Assembly: GCF_025336485.1 (NCBI RefSeq)
Contig: NZ_JAODAB010000005.1
Coordinates: 1 to 64,000, forward strand
DNA from: Pseudomonas citri
Lineage (GTDB): Bacteria; Pseudomonadota; Gammaproteobacteria; Pseudomonadales; Pseudomonadaceae
Direction of reading: 5' to 3'
Length of the DNA stretch: 64,000 bases
The position numbers and the translations under genes are program-made. This document shows, in pieces, positions 55,761 through 64,000 of this stretch (positions are counted from its first letter, which is position 1; each line of letters opens with the position of its first letter). The notes under the pieces are model-generated. The model was given only the letters and a program-made list of their open reading frames with translations. It was not told where the DNA came from and ran no database searches.

Positions 55761-56477
55761 GTGAATCGTGCAATGGCTTCGGAAGGTGCAGCAGGCGTTG
55801 CCACTGCTGTCGCTGAAAGTGTTCAGTACCAGGGCCGCAAGGCCAGCCGACAGGGCAGTGAGCAGCGTCGCCAGGAGATTCTCGACGCGGCCATGCGCAT
55901 TGTGGTGCGCGATGGCGTGCGCGCCGTACGCCATCGCGCCGTGGCCGCCGAAGCCGGCGTGCCGTTGTCGGCGACCACCTACTATTTCAAGGATATCGAT
56001 GACCTGCTCACCGATACCTTCGCCCAGTACGTGGAGCGCAGCGCGGCGTTCATGGCCAAGTTGTGGGCCAATAACGAAGGCCTGTTGCGCGAAATGGTCG
56101 CCTACGGTGATGGCAGCCCCGCATCGCGCTCGCAACTGGCCGATGACATCGCCCGGATGACCGCCGACTACGTGCAGCGCCAATTGGACAGCCGCCGCGA
56201 CTACCTGATGGCCGAACAGGCTTTTCGCCAGGAGGCCCTGCTTAACCCGCGCTTGGCGGAACTGGTACGCTCCCACCAGCAGATCCTGTTGCACGGTACC
56301 TGCCAGTTTTTCCAGGTACTGGGCTCGCGCGAGCCCCAGCAGGACGCCAAGGTGTTGACGGCGATTATCGGACGGATGGAATATCAGGGCTTGCTCAATG
56401 GCGCCGAGCCGGTCGCCGACGAAGACATGCTCGGCATCCTGACCCGCTACATGCACTTGGTGTTGGCGTCGGTGTAG
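55761..56477 (+). CDS. TetR-family regulator next to lysS
   Basis: A 238-residue regulator. The HTH lies at about residues 35-80 (EILDAAMRIVVRDGVRAVRHRAVAAEAGVPLSATTYYF-type sequence), followed by a long helical ligand domain. The start is GTG at 55761 after GAGGAAAGACCT; an ATG at 55773 would remove four residues. Just upstream, GTATCAATTGGTTAC (about 55721-55735) is a near-palindrome centred on CAATTG and may be its own operator. The same gene sits beside lysS in other Pseudomonas. Targets unknown. Confidence 0.85.
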   Translation: MNRAMASEGAAGVATAVAESVQYQGRKASRQGSEQRRQEILDAAMRIVVRDGVRAVRHRAVAAEAGVPLSATTYYFKDIDDLLTDTFAQYVERSAAFMAKLWANNEGLLREMVAYGDGSPASRSQLADDIARMTADYVQRQLDSRRDYLMAEQAFRQEALLNPRLAELVRSHQQILLHGTCQFFQVLGSREPQQDAKVLTAIIGRMEYQGLLNGAEPVADEDMLGILTRYMHLVLASV

Positions 56478-56492
56478 GACCCGCACCGCTGT

Positions 56493-56587
56493 CCTGTGGC
56501 GAGGGAGCTTGCTCCCGCTGGGCTGCGCAGCGGCCCCTGTTTGTGAGTGCTGCGCACTCAAGCGGGAGCAAGCTCCCTCGCCACAGG
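56493..56587. repeat. REPIN with perfect 27-bp arms
   Basis: The unit at 56493-56519 (CCTGTGGCGAGGGAGCTTGC...) is repeated as a perfect reverse complement at 56561-56587. The 41-base middle holds an internal CTGCGCAGC and TGCGCA structure. Perfect arms suggest recent spread. This is the GTGGCGAGGGAGC subfamily, distinct from the GTGGGAGCAAGG doublets. Confidence 0.9.
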
Positions 56588-56619
56588 AAACACGGCGCCA
56601 CCTACCATAGGGAGTTTCA

Positions 56620-57171
56620 ATGAAAGCCTGGCGTGCCGTTGTATTGGCCGTGTCGCTGTCGCTCAGTGGTTGCCTGGTATCGTTCAAGGCGCCGTTACCC
56701 GACAGCGAAGCCGCGCCCAAGGGCCTGCTCGGACACTGGACCAGCACCAATGCCTGGGGCGAACCGCTGAACCTGGAGCTGACGGAAGTCGGCAAGCACC
56801 ATTACCAGGCCATCAGCTATTTCCGGGCACGTCCCCAGGAGCGCGAAGCCATTCCCTTGACCGTTTCTCGCCACGGCAGCCGCTGGTACCTGTCGGCCAA
56901 GGTGCCGGCGCGCTATGGCGGGCATTTCGTCATCGCCGGTTTCGAACTGACCGATAAGCAGGAACTGGTGGTCTACAACCTCGACCTCGAGCAGATCAAC
57001 CAGGCCATCGGCCAGCAACGCCTCAGCGGCCAGCCGAACCCGAGCGAAGAGGGCGACGGCGTGCTGGTGGACAGCGACATGAACAAGGTCTTCAGTTACC
57101 TCGACGACCCGGCCAATACCGATGTGTTCTCGGAGGCCGTACGCTACCGGCGGCTGGGCAAATCCCAATAA
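56620..57171 (+). CDS. Conserved lipoprotein
   Basis: A 183-residue lipoprotein: MKAWRAVVLAVSLSLSGC carries the lipobox LSGC. The mature part is beta-rich (LLGHWTSTNAWGEPLNLELTEV ... YQAISYFRARPQE), lipocalin-like in rhythm, and ends with a charged tail. It is the first of a run of envelope-related genes after lysS. No function known to me; a ligand-binding barrel is a guess. Confidence 0.8.
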   Translation: MKAWRAVVLAVSLSLSGCLVSFKAPLPDSEAAPKGLLGHWTSTNAWGEPLNLELTEVGKHHYQAISYFRARPQEREAIPLTVSRHGSRWYLSAKVPARYGGHFVIAGFELTDKQELVVYNLDLEQINQAIGQQRLSGQPNPSEEGDGVLVDSDMNKVFSYLDDPANTDVFSEAVRYRRLGKSQ

Positions 57172-57207
57172 CCGCAGCAGACGGATATTTTTTCACAGGA
57201 GTTCCGG

Positions 57208-58485
57208 GTGGACGATTACCAGCAGACGATACGCACCTTGTCCGATCGCATTGTGCTGGCGCAGGCGCCGATTCGCATTCTCGACGCAGTGAAGTGGGAC
57301 GAAAACATCCGCAAGGGGTTCCTCAAGGCCAAGGGCAAGGAAATGCCTGCCGTGGACCGCGACTACTACCTCAACCGGCCACTGTCCTTTGATTCCAGCA
57401 AGGTGAAGCTGGAATTCCAGAACATCGAGCGCGACATCACCCGCCAGCTCGGTCAGTTCAACCCCGTCGGCCAGATCATGCGGCGCATGTGCAAGGAGTA
57501 CCGCATGGTGGTGCGCATGCTCGAAGCGCGTGGCACCGAGGATTTCGGGCTGATTTCCCAGGAACTCTACGGCGCCGCTTCCGACGCCTTCCACGCCGGC
57601 GACCCGACCCTGTCGGACCTGGGCCTGATGTTGTCCGACTACCTGAACAACATCGACGGCCGTGGCGACCTGAAGGACGAGCCGAAAGTCCTCAATGCCA
57701 AGGAAGCCGTCAACCTGCTGCAGCATCGTCTCAACCGGGTCTTCGGTGAAGCCGAGGAAACCATCCGGGTGTTCGAGTCCGACGGAATCGTCGCCGACGC
57801 GGCGGCCGGGGCGGACTACATCAAGATCCGCACCGACGCGATGTTCAACGAACGGGACGTACGTGCCCTGGAGGTCCACGAAGGCCTGGTGCACGTCGGC
57901 ACCACGCTCAACGGCCTGAACCAGCCGATCTGCACCTTCCTGTCCAAGGGGCCACCCTCGTCCACCGTGACCCAGGAAGGCCTGGCGATCCTGATGGAAA
58001 TCATCACGTTCGCCTCCTATCCCAGTCGCTTGCGCAAGCTCACCAACCGTACGCGGGCCATTCATATGGTGGAGGAGGGTGCCGACTTCTTGCAGATCTT
58101 CGAATTCTTCCGCGGGCAAGGTTTTGAAATGGCCGAAAGCTATGGCAACGCCAGTCGGGTCTTCCGGGGTTCGGTGCCGACCGGTCTGCCATTCACCAAG
58201 GATTTGTCCTACCTCAAGGGCTTCATCATGGTTTACAACTACATTCAGCTGGCCGTACGCAAAGGCAAGCTGGAGCAGGTGCCGCTGCTGTTTTGTGGCA
58301 AGACCACCCTCGAGGACATGCGCACCCTGCGCCAATTGGTGGATGAGGGCCTGGTCGTGCCGCCCAAATACTTGCCCGAGCAGTTCCGCGACATGAACGC
58401 GCTGTCGGCCTGGATGTGTTTCTCCAACTTCCTGAACCACCTGAGCCTGGACCGGATCGAAGCGGACTATTCCAATATCCTTTAA
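57208..58485 (+). CDS. DUF1704 protein with HEXXXH and QEGLA motifs, probable zinc metallopeptidase
   Basis: A 425-residue cytoplasmic protein, annotated in Pseudomonas as a flavohemoglobin expression-modulating QEGLA-motif protein. H224-E225-(GLV)-H229 forms HEXXXH, and TQEGLA (Q256-A260) supplies E257 28 residues later. The same two motifs make the zinc site of the eukaryotic tyrosine carboxypeptidases MATCAP and relatives, which share this DUF. A metallopeptidase is therefore likely. The start is GTG at 57208, after CAGGAGTTCCGG; starts further upstream are absent. Substrate unknown. Confidence 0.88.
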   Translation: MDDYQQTIRTLSDRIVLAQAPIRILDAVKWDENIRKGFLKAKGKEMPAVDRDYYLNRPLSFDSSKVKLEFQNIERDITRQLGQFNPVGQIMRRMCKEYRMVVRMLEARGTEDFGLISQELYGAASDAFHAGDPTLSDLGLMLSDYLNNIDGRGDLKDEPKVLNAKEAVNLLQHRLNRVFGEAEETIRVFESDGIVADAAAGADYIKIRTDAMFNERDVRALEVHEGLVHVGTTLNGLNQPICTFLSKGPPSSTVTQEGLAILMEIITFASYPSRLRKLTNRTRAIHMVEEGADFLQIFEFFRGQGFEMAESYGNASRVFRGSVPTGLPFTKDLSYLKGFIMVYNYIQLAVRKGKLEQVPLLFCGKTTLEDMRTLRQLVDEGLVVPPKYLPEQFRDMNALSAWMCFSNFLNHLSLDRIEADYSNIL

Positions 58486-58492
58486 CCGCAAC

Positions 58493-58540
58493 ACTCTCCC
58501 TGTGGAGCGAACAGGCTCGCTCCACAGGGAGAGTGCTTTT
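58493..58540 (+). terminator. Strong palindromic terminator after the DUF1704 gene
   Basis: A perfect 18-bp stem, ACTCTCCCTGTGGAGCGA (58493-58510) and its complement (58517-58534), with a 6-base loop ACAGGC, followed by GCTTTT. The core GTGGAGCGA is another REP subfamily (GTGGAGCGAACAGGCTCGCTCCAC). Confidence 0.8.
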
Positions 58541-58568
58541 AATGTCTGACTTACGAGGTTTCAACCGG

Positions 58569-59474
58569 ATGCGAACCCTCGGCATCATGTTCCTGCTGCT
58601 GGCCCTCAACGGCTGCAGCTCCCTGCTGTTCTACCCCGAACGCGGCCTGCCGTTCACCCCGGAGCGGGCGAAGCTCGAGTATCGCGACGTTACCCTGACC
58701 ACCGCCGATGGCCTGAAATTGCGCGGCTGGTGGCTGCCGGTGAAATCGGGCGTGGCGGTCAAGGGGACGGTGCTGCACCTGCATGGCAATGGCGGTAACC
58801 TGGCCTGGCACCTGGGTGGGAGCTGGTGGTTGCCGGAGCAGGGCTACCAAGTGTTGATGGTCGATTACCGTGGCTACGGGGTGTCTGAAGGCGAGCCGGG
58901 GCTGCCGGCGATCTACCAGGACATCGACGCGGCGTTCCAATGGCTCGACCAGTCGCCCGAGGTCCAGGGCAAGCCGCTGGTGCTGCTTGGCCAGAGCCTC
59001 GGTGGCGCGTTGGCGGTGCATTACCTGGTGGAGCATCCACAGCGCCAGCGCCAACTCAAGGCCCTGGTGCTCGACGGCGTGCCGGCCAGTTATCGCGAGG
59101 TCGGACGTTTCGCCCTGAGCACCTCTTGGGCGACCTGGCCATTCCAGGTGCCGCTGTCCTGGCTGGTGCCGGACGGCGACAGCGCGATCAGTTCCATGAC
59201 GCAATTGACCAGCGTGCCGAAATTGATCTACCACAGCCTCGACGATCCCATCGTGCCGCTTTCCAACGGCATCCGTCTGTATCAAGCTGCGCCCCCGCCG
59301 AGGGTCCTGCAACTGACCCGCGGCGGGCACGTGCAGACGTTCGCCGACCCGACCTGGCGAGCCGTGATGCTGCGCTACCTGGACGACCCCAGCCACTTCG
59401 ACGGCCTGCGCCGCCTGGGCGAAGTCCCGAATTACCCGAAATTACCCGTTGAATCACCAGAGAGTCCGCAATGA
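58569..59474 (+). CDS. Lipoprotein alpha/beta hydrolase
   Basis: A 301-residue hydrolase. MRTLGIMFLLLALNGC gives a lipoprotein signal (lipid-bearing C16). The nucleophile elbow is GQSLGG (S143), the oxyanion segment LHLHGNGGN, the acid in HSLDDPIVP and the His in RGGHVQTF. The ATG at 58569 is preferred because GAGG lies 10 bases upstream and it puts the signal at the N-terminus; 58542 is an alternative. The stop overlaps the next gene by 4 bases. An envelope esterase or peptidase-like role is likely; substrate unknown. Confidence 0.85.
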   Translation: MRTLGIMFLLLALNGCSSLLFYPERGLPFTPERAKLEYRDVTLTTADGLKLRGWWLPVKSGVAVKGTVLHLHGNGGNLAWHLGGSWWLPEQGYQVLMVDYRGYGVSEGEPGLPAIYQDIDAAFQWLDQSPEVQGKPLVLLGQSLGGALAVHYLVEHPQRQRQLKALVLDGVPASYREVGRFALSTSWATWPFQVPLSWLVPDGDSAISSMTQLTSVPKLIYHSLDDPIVPLSNGIRLYQAAPPPRVLQLTRGGHVQTFADPTWRAVMLRYLDDPSHFDGLRRLGEVPNYPKLPVESPESPQ

Positions 59475-59800
59475 GCGAAGAACGTAACGCCATCCCCCTG
59501 ATCATCACCGGTATCTGCACCATCCTCGGCACCGTTGCGGTGCTGTGGTACTACGGCTACTTGCACTTCGCCAAGCCCGAGGATGCGTTGCTGCTCAATG
59601 AGTTCACCATGCTCAAGACCGTGCCGGGCGAGGACTACAAGGTCTCCCTGGAACCGGCGACCCAGGTGGCCCAGTGTGTCGACGGCGTGCTGGTGTTGTT
59701 CGACACCGAACAGAAAGGCCTGACCGGCGTGCTGGTCAACGACAAGAAACGCGCGGTGCGGTGCATGGGCCAGGAAACGCCGCAGAAGCTGCAGCCGTAA
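59471..59800 (+). CDS. Small membrane-anchored protein coupled to the hydrolase
   Basis: A 109-residue protein with one N-terminal membrane helix (IPLIITGICTILGTVAVLWYYGYL) and a soluble domain with two cysteines (QCVDG and RCMG) that could form a disulfide outside the membrane. The ATGA overlap with the hydrolase gene points to joint synthesis. Function unknown. Confidence 0.8.
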   Translation: MSEERNAIPLIITGICTILGTVAVLWYYGYLHFAKPEDALLLNEFTMLKTVPGEDYKVSLEPATQVAQCVDGVLVLFDTEQKGLTGVLVNDKKRAVRCMGQETPQKLQP

Positions 59801-59815
59801 TTCGATTGATTCGGT

Positions 59816-59860
59816 GACGAAAAAGCCCCGCCCGGGCACACCCGGCGGGGCTTTTTCGTC
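59816..59860. terminator. Bidirectional terminator
   Basis: A perfect 17-bp stem GACGAAAAAGCCCCGCC (59816-59832) / GGCGGGGCTTTTTCGTC (59844-59860), serving the small membrane-protein gene and convergent lptF. Confidence 0.9.
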
Positions 59861-59872
59861 GCAGCCGACTGG

Positions 59873-60664
59873 TCAGTTCGCGCTCAGGCTCGAACGCGGG
59901 ACCACCGGCTGGTTGTCGTTGGAGATGGTCACTTCCACCCGGCGGTTCATGGCACGGCCCGAGACGCTGCCGTTATCAGCCACCGGGAATTCCTTGCCGT
60001 AACCCTGGATCACGATGCGGGCCGGGTCGACGCCCATTTTCACCAGGGCGGTACGCACTGAGCTGGCGCGGCGTTCGGACAGCGACTGGTTGTAGGAGTC
60101 CGAACCGGTGCTGTCGGTGTAGCCTTCGACGATCACCTTGCGGTCCGGATTTTCCTGGAGGAATTGCGCCAGTTTGTTCACGTTGGCTATGCCGCTGGCG
60201 CGCAGCTCGGACTTGTTGGTGGCAAACAGCACGTCACCGAACGTCACCAGCGTGCCGCGCTCGGTCTGCTTGGCGTTGAGGCTGTCTTGCAGTTGCTTGA
60301 TCTGCGCGTTACGCGCGTCGAGCAGTGCCCGGGCGCGTTCGTCGCCGGCGTTTTTCAACTCGGCTTCGGCGTTGCGCAGGGCGATGGTCTGTTTGGCCAC
60401 TTCGACGCGCTGGTTGGTCAGGTAGGCCAGTTGATCGACCTTGGCCTCGTCTTCCTTGTCCTGGTAGGCCTGGTCGGCCTTGGCCAGGTAGTCGGCAGCA
60501 TCCTTGGTTTCCAGGGCGGCAACCTTGGTGGCGGCCGGGTCAGCCTGCAAGCCGTTGTAGTTGGTGCGGGCCTGCTCCAGGTTCGCGTTCGGGTCGGAGG
60601 AGCAAGCGGCCAGCGCGACACAGGCGGCCAGCAGGGCGGGCATCATCAAATGTTTGTGCATCAT
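59873..60664 (-). CDS. lptF: OmpA-family outer-membrane lipoprotein
   Basis: A 263-residue lipoprotein: signal ending ALAAC (lipobox), DUF4398-like helical part (about 20-125, LEQARTNYNGLQADPAATKVAALETK-type), then an OmpA_C peptidoglycan-binding domain (about 135-245) with EGYTDSTGSDSYNQSLSERRA and the conserved NRRVEV. Matches LptF of P. aeruginosa (PA3692), an AlgU-dependent, virulence- and adhesion-linked outer-membrane protein. The ATG at 60664 follows AAAGGACGACAG. A DUF4398 lipoprotein gene lies immediately upstream in the same unit. Confidence 0.88.
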   Translation of the reverse strand: MMHKHLMMPALLAACVALAACSSDPNANLEQARTNYNGLQADPAATKVAALETKDAADYLAKADQAYQDKEDEAKVDQLAYLTNQRVEVAKQTIALRNAEAELKNAGDERARALLDARNAQIKQLQDSLNAKQTERGTLVTFGDVLFATNKSELRASGIANVNKLAQFLQENPDRKVIVEGYTDSTGSDSYNQSLSERRASSVRTALVKMGVDPARIVIQGYGKEFPVADNGSVSGRAMNRRVEVTISNDNQPVVPRSSLSAN

Positions 60665-60712
60665 AATCTGTCGTCCTTTTATCAATGAGCATTGCGTCGT
60701 GGCGTGAACGCT

Positions 60713-61126
60713 TTACTGAACCTTGTTCATGCCTTCCTGACGCAGTTCCTGAACCCCTTTCTGGGAATCCTTGAGTGCCTGTTCGGCCTTGGCGGCCTGG
60801 GCCTTGCGCTCGGCGACGCGGGCATCCCATTCGGCCTGCTCGGCCAGACGCCGCGCTTCGTCATACTTTTTGTCATGCATGGCGAGTTCGGCCTGCTTGA
60901 GCTTGTCCTGGGCCGACTTCATTTCCACCGCGGCGAATTCGGTACCACCGGCGCTGACGGCACTGTTGACCGCTGATTGCGTCACGGCGTACTGCTCCGA
61001 AGGTGGGTTGCCGGCACAACCGGCCAGGATGAAGCTGCTACCGATGGCCAGGGCAGCCAATTTCAAACCGCGCAGGCCTGTGGATGAGGGTTTGGCAGTG
61101 CAGGTATTCATAGGCTTCAACTCCAT
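60713..61126 (-). CDS. DUF4398 envelope lipoprotein upstream of lptF
   Basis: A 137-residue lipoprotein. The signal ends SSFILAGC. The mature protein is one long helix rich in A/E/K (SAQDKLKQAELAMHDKKYDEARRLAEQAE) typical of DUF4398. The ATG at 61126 follows AGGAG by 7 bases; 61111 is a second possible start. It precedes lptF by 48 bases and shares the same helical domain type, suggesting an ancient duplication in which lptF kept an OmpA domain. Confidence 0.85.
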   Translation of the reverse strand: MELKPMNTCTAKPSSTGLRGLKLAALAIGSSFILAGCAGNPPSEQYAVTQSAVNSAVSAGGTEFAAVEMKSAQDKLKQAELAMHDKKYDEARRLAEQAEWDARVAERKAQAAKAEQALKDSQKGVQELRQEGMNKVQ

Positions 61127-61436
61127 TGGAAATCTCCTGAAAAACGACACATCCATGCTGGGACCGAAGCCGTGACGTCTGTTTTGGCGCGGGCGCCAGG
61201 GCGCGTTTATTTAAACGGCCGTTCCAGTATGGTTACTCGGTGTGACCCGGGGCGTTTTTCAAAAGTTCAGAGAAGATGGCCATTCGCCAAAAGAATTGCT
61301 GACTGAGCGGTCAGCGCCAGAAAAGCTGAACTTTCAAGGCGTGCAGCGGTATTCCCGGCATCAGCAGGCAGGTGTTTTTAGGCAGGGCGCGCGAGTAGGA
61401 GCCGCCTCGTTTCGCTCGGCAACTCCTACTCATCAA
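61127..61436. other. 310-base gap: promoter of the lptF unit and a REP hairpin
   Basis: Contains the AlgU-like promoter reported separately (61241-61268) and, at 61393-61431, an inverted repeat GAGTAGGAG / CTCCTACTC with inner GCCG/CGGC, a third REP-like family, which probably ends the short gene whose stop is at 61437. Also a GCGGTCAGCGC stretch near 61309-61319. No further gene seen. Confidence 0.6.
61241..61268 (-). promoter_or_regulatory. AlgU (sigma-E type) promoter of the DUF4398-lptF unit
   Basis: On the minus strand, GAACTT (61268-61263) and TCACA (61245-61241) are spaced by 17 bases, close to the AlgU consensus GAACTT-N16/17-TCTGA. Distance to the first gene is about 115 bases. AlgU control of lptF is known in P. 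aeruginosa; here it is inferred from the -35 match, the -10 being imperfect. Confidence 0.6.
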
Positions 61437-61781
61437 TCAGTGCTTGGCTTTGTCGTTCTGCGCGCTGAGTTCGTGCAGGTGACGGCGGGACAACGCAAGG
61501 AATCGCGGCGTCGGCCCCACGTCTTCGTACAGCGGGTCGCCTTCTTCATCGGTGGCGACGACTTGCGAGCCCTTGATGTAGGGGAAGCTGGCCTCCAGCT
61601 CTTCCAGGGCCGCGCCGATCAGTTCGCCCAGCAGTTCCTCCGGGTGGCGTTTGGGGTACATGTCGCAGATCGCCGCCAGTCGCGCGGCGGCTTCCACGTC
61701 CAGGTGAATGGTGTAGCCAGTCTGGGTCAGGTGGCCCTTGGCGTTTTCTTCCCAATGCTGGGCAAGCTCGCGGATTTTCAT
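61437..61781 (-). CDS. Small conserved protein upstream of ppc (labelled pilin assembly protein in Pseudomonas)
   Basis: A 114-residue protein. [16 protein letters not shown], then [42 protein letters not shown], a ribbon-helix-helix-like pattern, and a C-terminal acidic then basic tail. The ATG at 61781 follows GAGG; an upstream ATG at 61847 adds a non-conserved stretch. The pilin-assembly label used in databases has no support from the sequence; an RHH-type DNA-binding role is at least as plausible. Divergent from ppc. Confidence 0.75.
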   Translation of the reverse strand: MKIRELAQHWEENAKGHLTQTGYTIHLDVEAAARLAAICDMYPKRHPEELLGELIGAALEELEASFPYIKGSQVVATDEEGDPLYEDVGPTPRFLALSRRHLHELSAQNDKAKH

Positions 61782-61973
61782 GATGGCCTCATTAAGCCTG
61801 CTCGTGGCAGGCGCGGTGAGTGGCAAGCCGTTGTGTGGCCTATTCATGAGACTAGCTTCGTCCTACAAGGTTTAAAGACCCTTCGTCGCTTGTCATCAGC
61901 GACGGGCATCGGCACTCTCTATCTCCTGCGTCTCAACCGATTGCTGTCCGGACCTTTTGCTGGAGAACTGCTG

Positions 61974-64000
61974 ATGACCGATATCGATGCCCGCCTGCGC
62001 GAGGATGTCCACCTGCTCGGTGAGTTGCTGGGCAACACCATTCGCGACCAGTACGGGGACACCTTTCTCGACAAGATCGAGCAGATCCGCAAGGGCGCCA
62101 AGGCCGATCGACGCGGTTCCATGGACGCCGAGCTCAGCGCCAGCCTGAACCAGTTGAGCGAGGATGAATTGCTGCCAGTGGCCCGCGCGTTCAACCAGTT
62201 TCTCAACCTGGCGAACATCGCCGAGCAGTACCAGTTGATCCACCGCCGCGAAGAGTCGCAGCCGGCACCGTTCGAGTCACGCGTGCTGCCTGAACTGCTC
62301 GCCCGGCTGCGGGCCGAGGGGCACGGGGCCGAGTCCCTGGCGCGGCAATTGGGGCGACTGGAAATCGAGCTGGTCCTCACTGCCCACCCCACGGAGGTGG
62401 CGCGGCGTACCTTGATCCAGAAGTACGACGCCATCGCCGCGCAACTGGCCGCCCAGGACCATCGCGACCTGACCGGCGCCGAACGCGCGCAGATCCACCA
62501 GCGGCTGCAACGGTTGATCGCCGAGGCCTGGCACACCGAGGAAATCCGCCGCACCCGGCCGACGCCCGTGGACGAAGCCAAATGGGGCTTCGCGGTGATC
62601 GAGCATTCGCTCTGGCAGGCCATTCCCAATTACCTGCGCAAGGCCGACCAGGCCTTGCTGGCCGCCACGGGGCTGCGCCTGCCGCTGGAGGCCGCACCGA
62701 TCCGCTTTGCCTCGTGGATGGGCGGCGACCGTGACGGCAACCCGAATGTCACTGCCGCGGTCACCCGTGAAGTGCTGCTGCTGGCGCGATGGATGGCGGC
62801 TGACCTGTACCTGCGCGACATCGACCACCTGGCCGGCGAGCTGTCGATGCAAAAAGCCAGCGAAGCCCTGCGTGCCCAGGCCGGCGACAGCGCCGAACCT
62901 TATCGTGCGGTGCTCAAGCAATTGCGTGAGCGCCTGCGGGCCACGCGCAACTGGGCCCAGGCTGCCTTGAAAGCCAGTATCCCGGCGCCTGCCGACGTGT
63001 TGCAAAGCAATCGTGAACTGTTGGACCCGCTGGAGCTGTGCTACCAGTCGCTGCATGAATGTGGCATGGGCGTGATCGCCGACGGGCCGCTGCTCGACTG
63101 CCTGCGCCGGGCAGTGACCTTCGGTTTGTTCCTCGTCCGGCTCGATGTACGCCAGGATTCGACGCGCCACAGCGCGGCCATGACGGAAATCACCGATTAC
63201 CTGGGCCTGGGGCGCTATGAGGACTGGAACGAGGAGCAGCGCATCGGCTTCCTGCTGGGCGAATTGAACAACCGGCGTCCGCTGCTGCCGGCGCATTTCA
63301 AGCCATCGGCCGATACCGCGGAAGTCCTGGCCACGTGCCGGGAAGTGGCCGCGGCGCCTGCGGCATCCCTGGGCTCCTACGTGATCTCCATGGCCGGTGC
63401 GGCTTCCGATGTCCTGGCGGTGCAGTTGCTGTTGAAAGAGGCCGGCGTGTTGCGGCCGATGCGGGTGGTGCCGCTGTTCGAAACCCTGGCCGACCTCGAC
63501 AACGCCGGGCCGGTGATCGAGCGGTTGTTGCTGCTGCCGGGTTATCGTTCGCGCCTGCAAGGTCCCCAGGAAGTGATGATCGGCTATTCCGATTCGGCCA
63601 AGGATGCTGGCACCACGGCGGCGGCCTGGGCGCAGTATCGGGCCCAGGAACGATTGGTGGAGATCTGCCGCGAGCAACAGGTCGAGTTGCTGTTGTTCCA
63701 CGGTCGCGGCGGCACCGTGGGGCGTGGCGGCGGTCCGGCCCATGCGGCGATCCTGTCGCAACCGCCGGGCTCGGTGGCGGGGCGTTTCCGTACCACTGAA
63801 CAGGGCGAGATGATTCGCTTCAAGTTCGGGCTCTCGGACATCGCCGAACAGAACCTCAACCTCTATCTCGCGGCGGTGCTGGAAGCCACCTTGCTGCCAC
63901 CGCCGCCGCCTACGCCGCAGTGGCGGCATCTGATGGATGAGCTGGCGGCCGACGGCGTCAGCGCCTATCGCGCGGTGGTGCGGGAAAATCCGCAATTCGT
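61974..64000 (+). CDS. ppc: Phosphoenolpyruvate carboxylase (runs off the window)
   Basis: The first 675 residues of an enzyme normally about 875 long. It carboxylates PEP to oxaloacetate, refilling the TCA cycle. [20 protein letters not shown] is the typical start; catalytic H138 lies in [12 protein letters not shown], the lysine motif [11 protein letters not shown], and the glycine loop [14 protein letters not shown]. The ATG at 61974 follows TGGAG at 8 bases. No internal stop in the visible part. The remaining C-terminal quarter lies beyond base 64000. Confidence 0.96.
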   Translation, partial: MTDIDARLREDVHLLGELLGNTIRDQYGDTFLDKIEQIRKGAKADRRGSMDAELSASLNQLSEDELLPVARAFNQFLNLANIAEQYQLIHRREESQPAPFESRVLPELLARLRAEGHGAESLARQLGRLEIELVLTAHPTEVARRTLIQKYDAIAAQLAAQDHRDLTGAERAQIHQRLQRLIAEAWHTEEIRRTRPTPVDEAKWGFAVIEHSLWQAIPNYLRKADQALLAATGLRLPLEAAPIRFASWMGGDRDGNPNVTAAVTREVLLLARWMAADLYLRDIDHLAGELSMQKASEALRAQAGDSAEPYRAVLKQLRERLRATRNWAQAALKASIPAPADVLQSNRELLDPLELCYQSLHECGMGVIADGPLLDCLRRAVTFGLFLVRLDVRQDSTRHSAAMTEITDYLGLGRYEDWNEEQRIGFLLGELNNRRPLLPAHFKPSADTAEVLATCREVAAAPAASLGSYVISMAGAASDVLAVQLLLKEAGVLRPMRVVPLFETLADLDNAGPVIERLLLLPGYRSRLQGPQEVMIGYSDSAKDAGTTAAAWAQYRAQERLVEICREQQVELLLFHGRGGTVGRGGGPAHAAILSQPPGSVAGRFRTTEQGEMIRFKFGLSDIAEQNLNLYLAAVLEATLLPPPPPTPQWRHLMDELAADGVSAYRAVVRENPQF

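Overview
This window is chromosomal DNA of a Pseudomonas of the P. fluorescens complex. Evidence: high GC with strong third-position G/C bias, Pseudomonas-type proteins (DUF3509, the LptF/DUF4398 pair, the Wsp operon, a QEGLA-motif DUF1704 protein), many fluorescens-type GTGGGAGCAAG / GTGGCGAGGGAG palindromes between genes, and a gene order I recognise from Pseudomonas genomes (guaB-guaA ... multicopper oxidase-tadA ... ffh-rpsP-rimM-trmD-rplS ... xerD-dsbC-hom-thrC-recJ ... wspA-F-wspR-prfB-lysS ... lptF ... ppc). No rRNA, tRNA, CRISPR array or intact insertion sequence was seen.

Layout. 1-1.0 kb: a 5'-truncated TauE/SafE-like exporter remnant behind an AT-rich junction, then a zinc-ribbon hypothetical. 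1.2-4.3 kb: guaB and guaA (GMP synthesis). 4.4-8.7 kb: an accessory segment between guaA and its usual multicopper-oxidase/tadA neighbours. It holds a TetR repressor divergent from a thioredoxin-reductase-like flavoprotein plus methyltransferase, a small membrane protein, and a two-gene module (frameshifted cysteine-rich small protein + HTH protein) behind a perfect 18-bp palindrome. 8.8-19.3 kb: multicopper oxidase, tadA, cmoAB, a chagasin-like inhibitor, a second-type Lon protease, an MHS-type MFS transporter, a CNNM/CBS protein and a YpjD-like protein. 19.5-23.1 kb: ffh and the ribosomal operon rpsP-rimM-trmD-rplS. 23.2-28.0 kb: xerD, dsbC, hom, thrC. 28.1-35.3 kb: an output-less BvgS-like sensor, a DUF3509 protein, a CaiB-type CoA transferase, YaeQ, recJ and an Old Yellow Enzyme. 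35.4-44.0 kb: opgD, a 61-aa protein, a VapBC-type module, and a polyamine uptake/oxidation operon of ydcSTUV-patD type. 44.3-52.7 kb: the complete Wsp surface-sensing system (wspABCDEF-wspR). 53.0-64 kb: prfB with its autoregulatory +1 frameshift, lysS, a TetR regulator, a lipoprotein, a DUF1704 metallopeptidase-like protein, a lipoprotein hydrolase, a small membrane protein, the lptF/DUF4398 envelope pair, a small hypothetical and the first three quarters of ppc.

Most of the window is core metabolism and translation. The accessory or unusual parts are the left end, the 4.4-8.7 kb insert, the truncated sensor at 28 kb and the VapBC module at 37.7 kb. Palindromic REP/REPIN-like repeats occupy many intergenic gaps.
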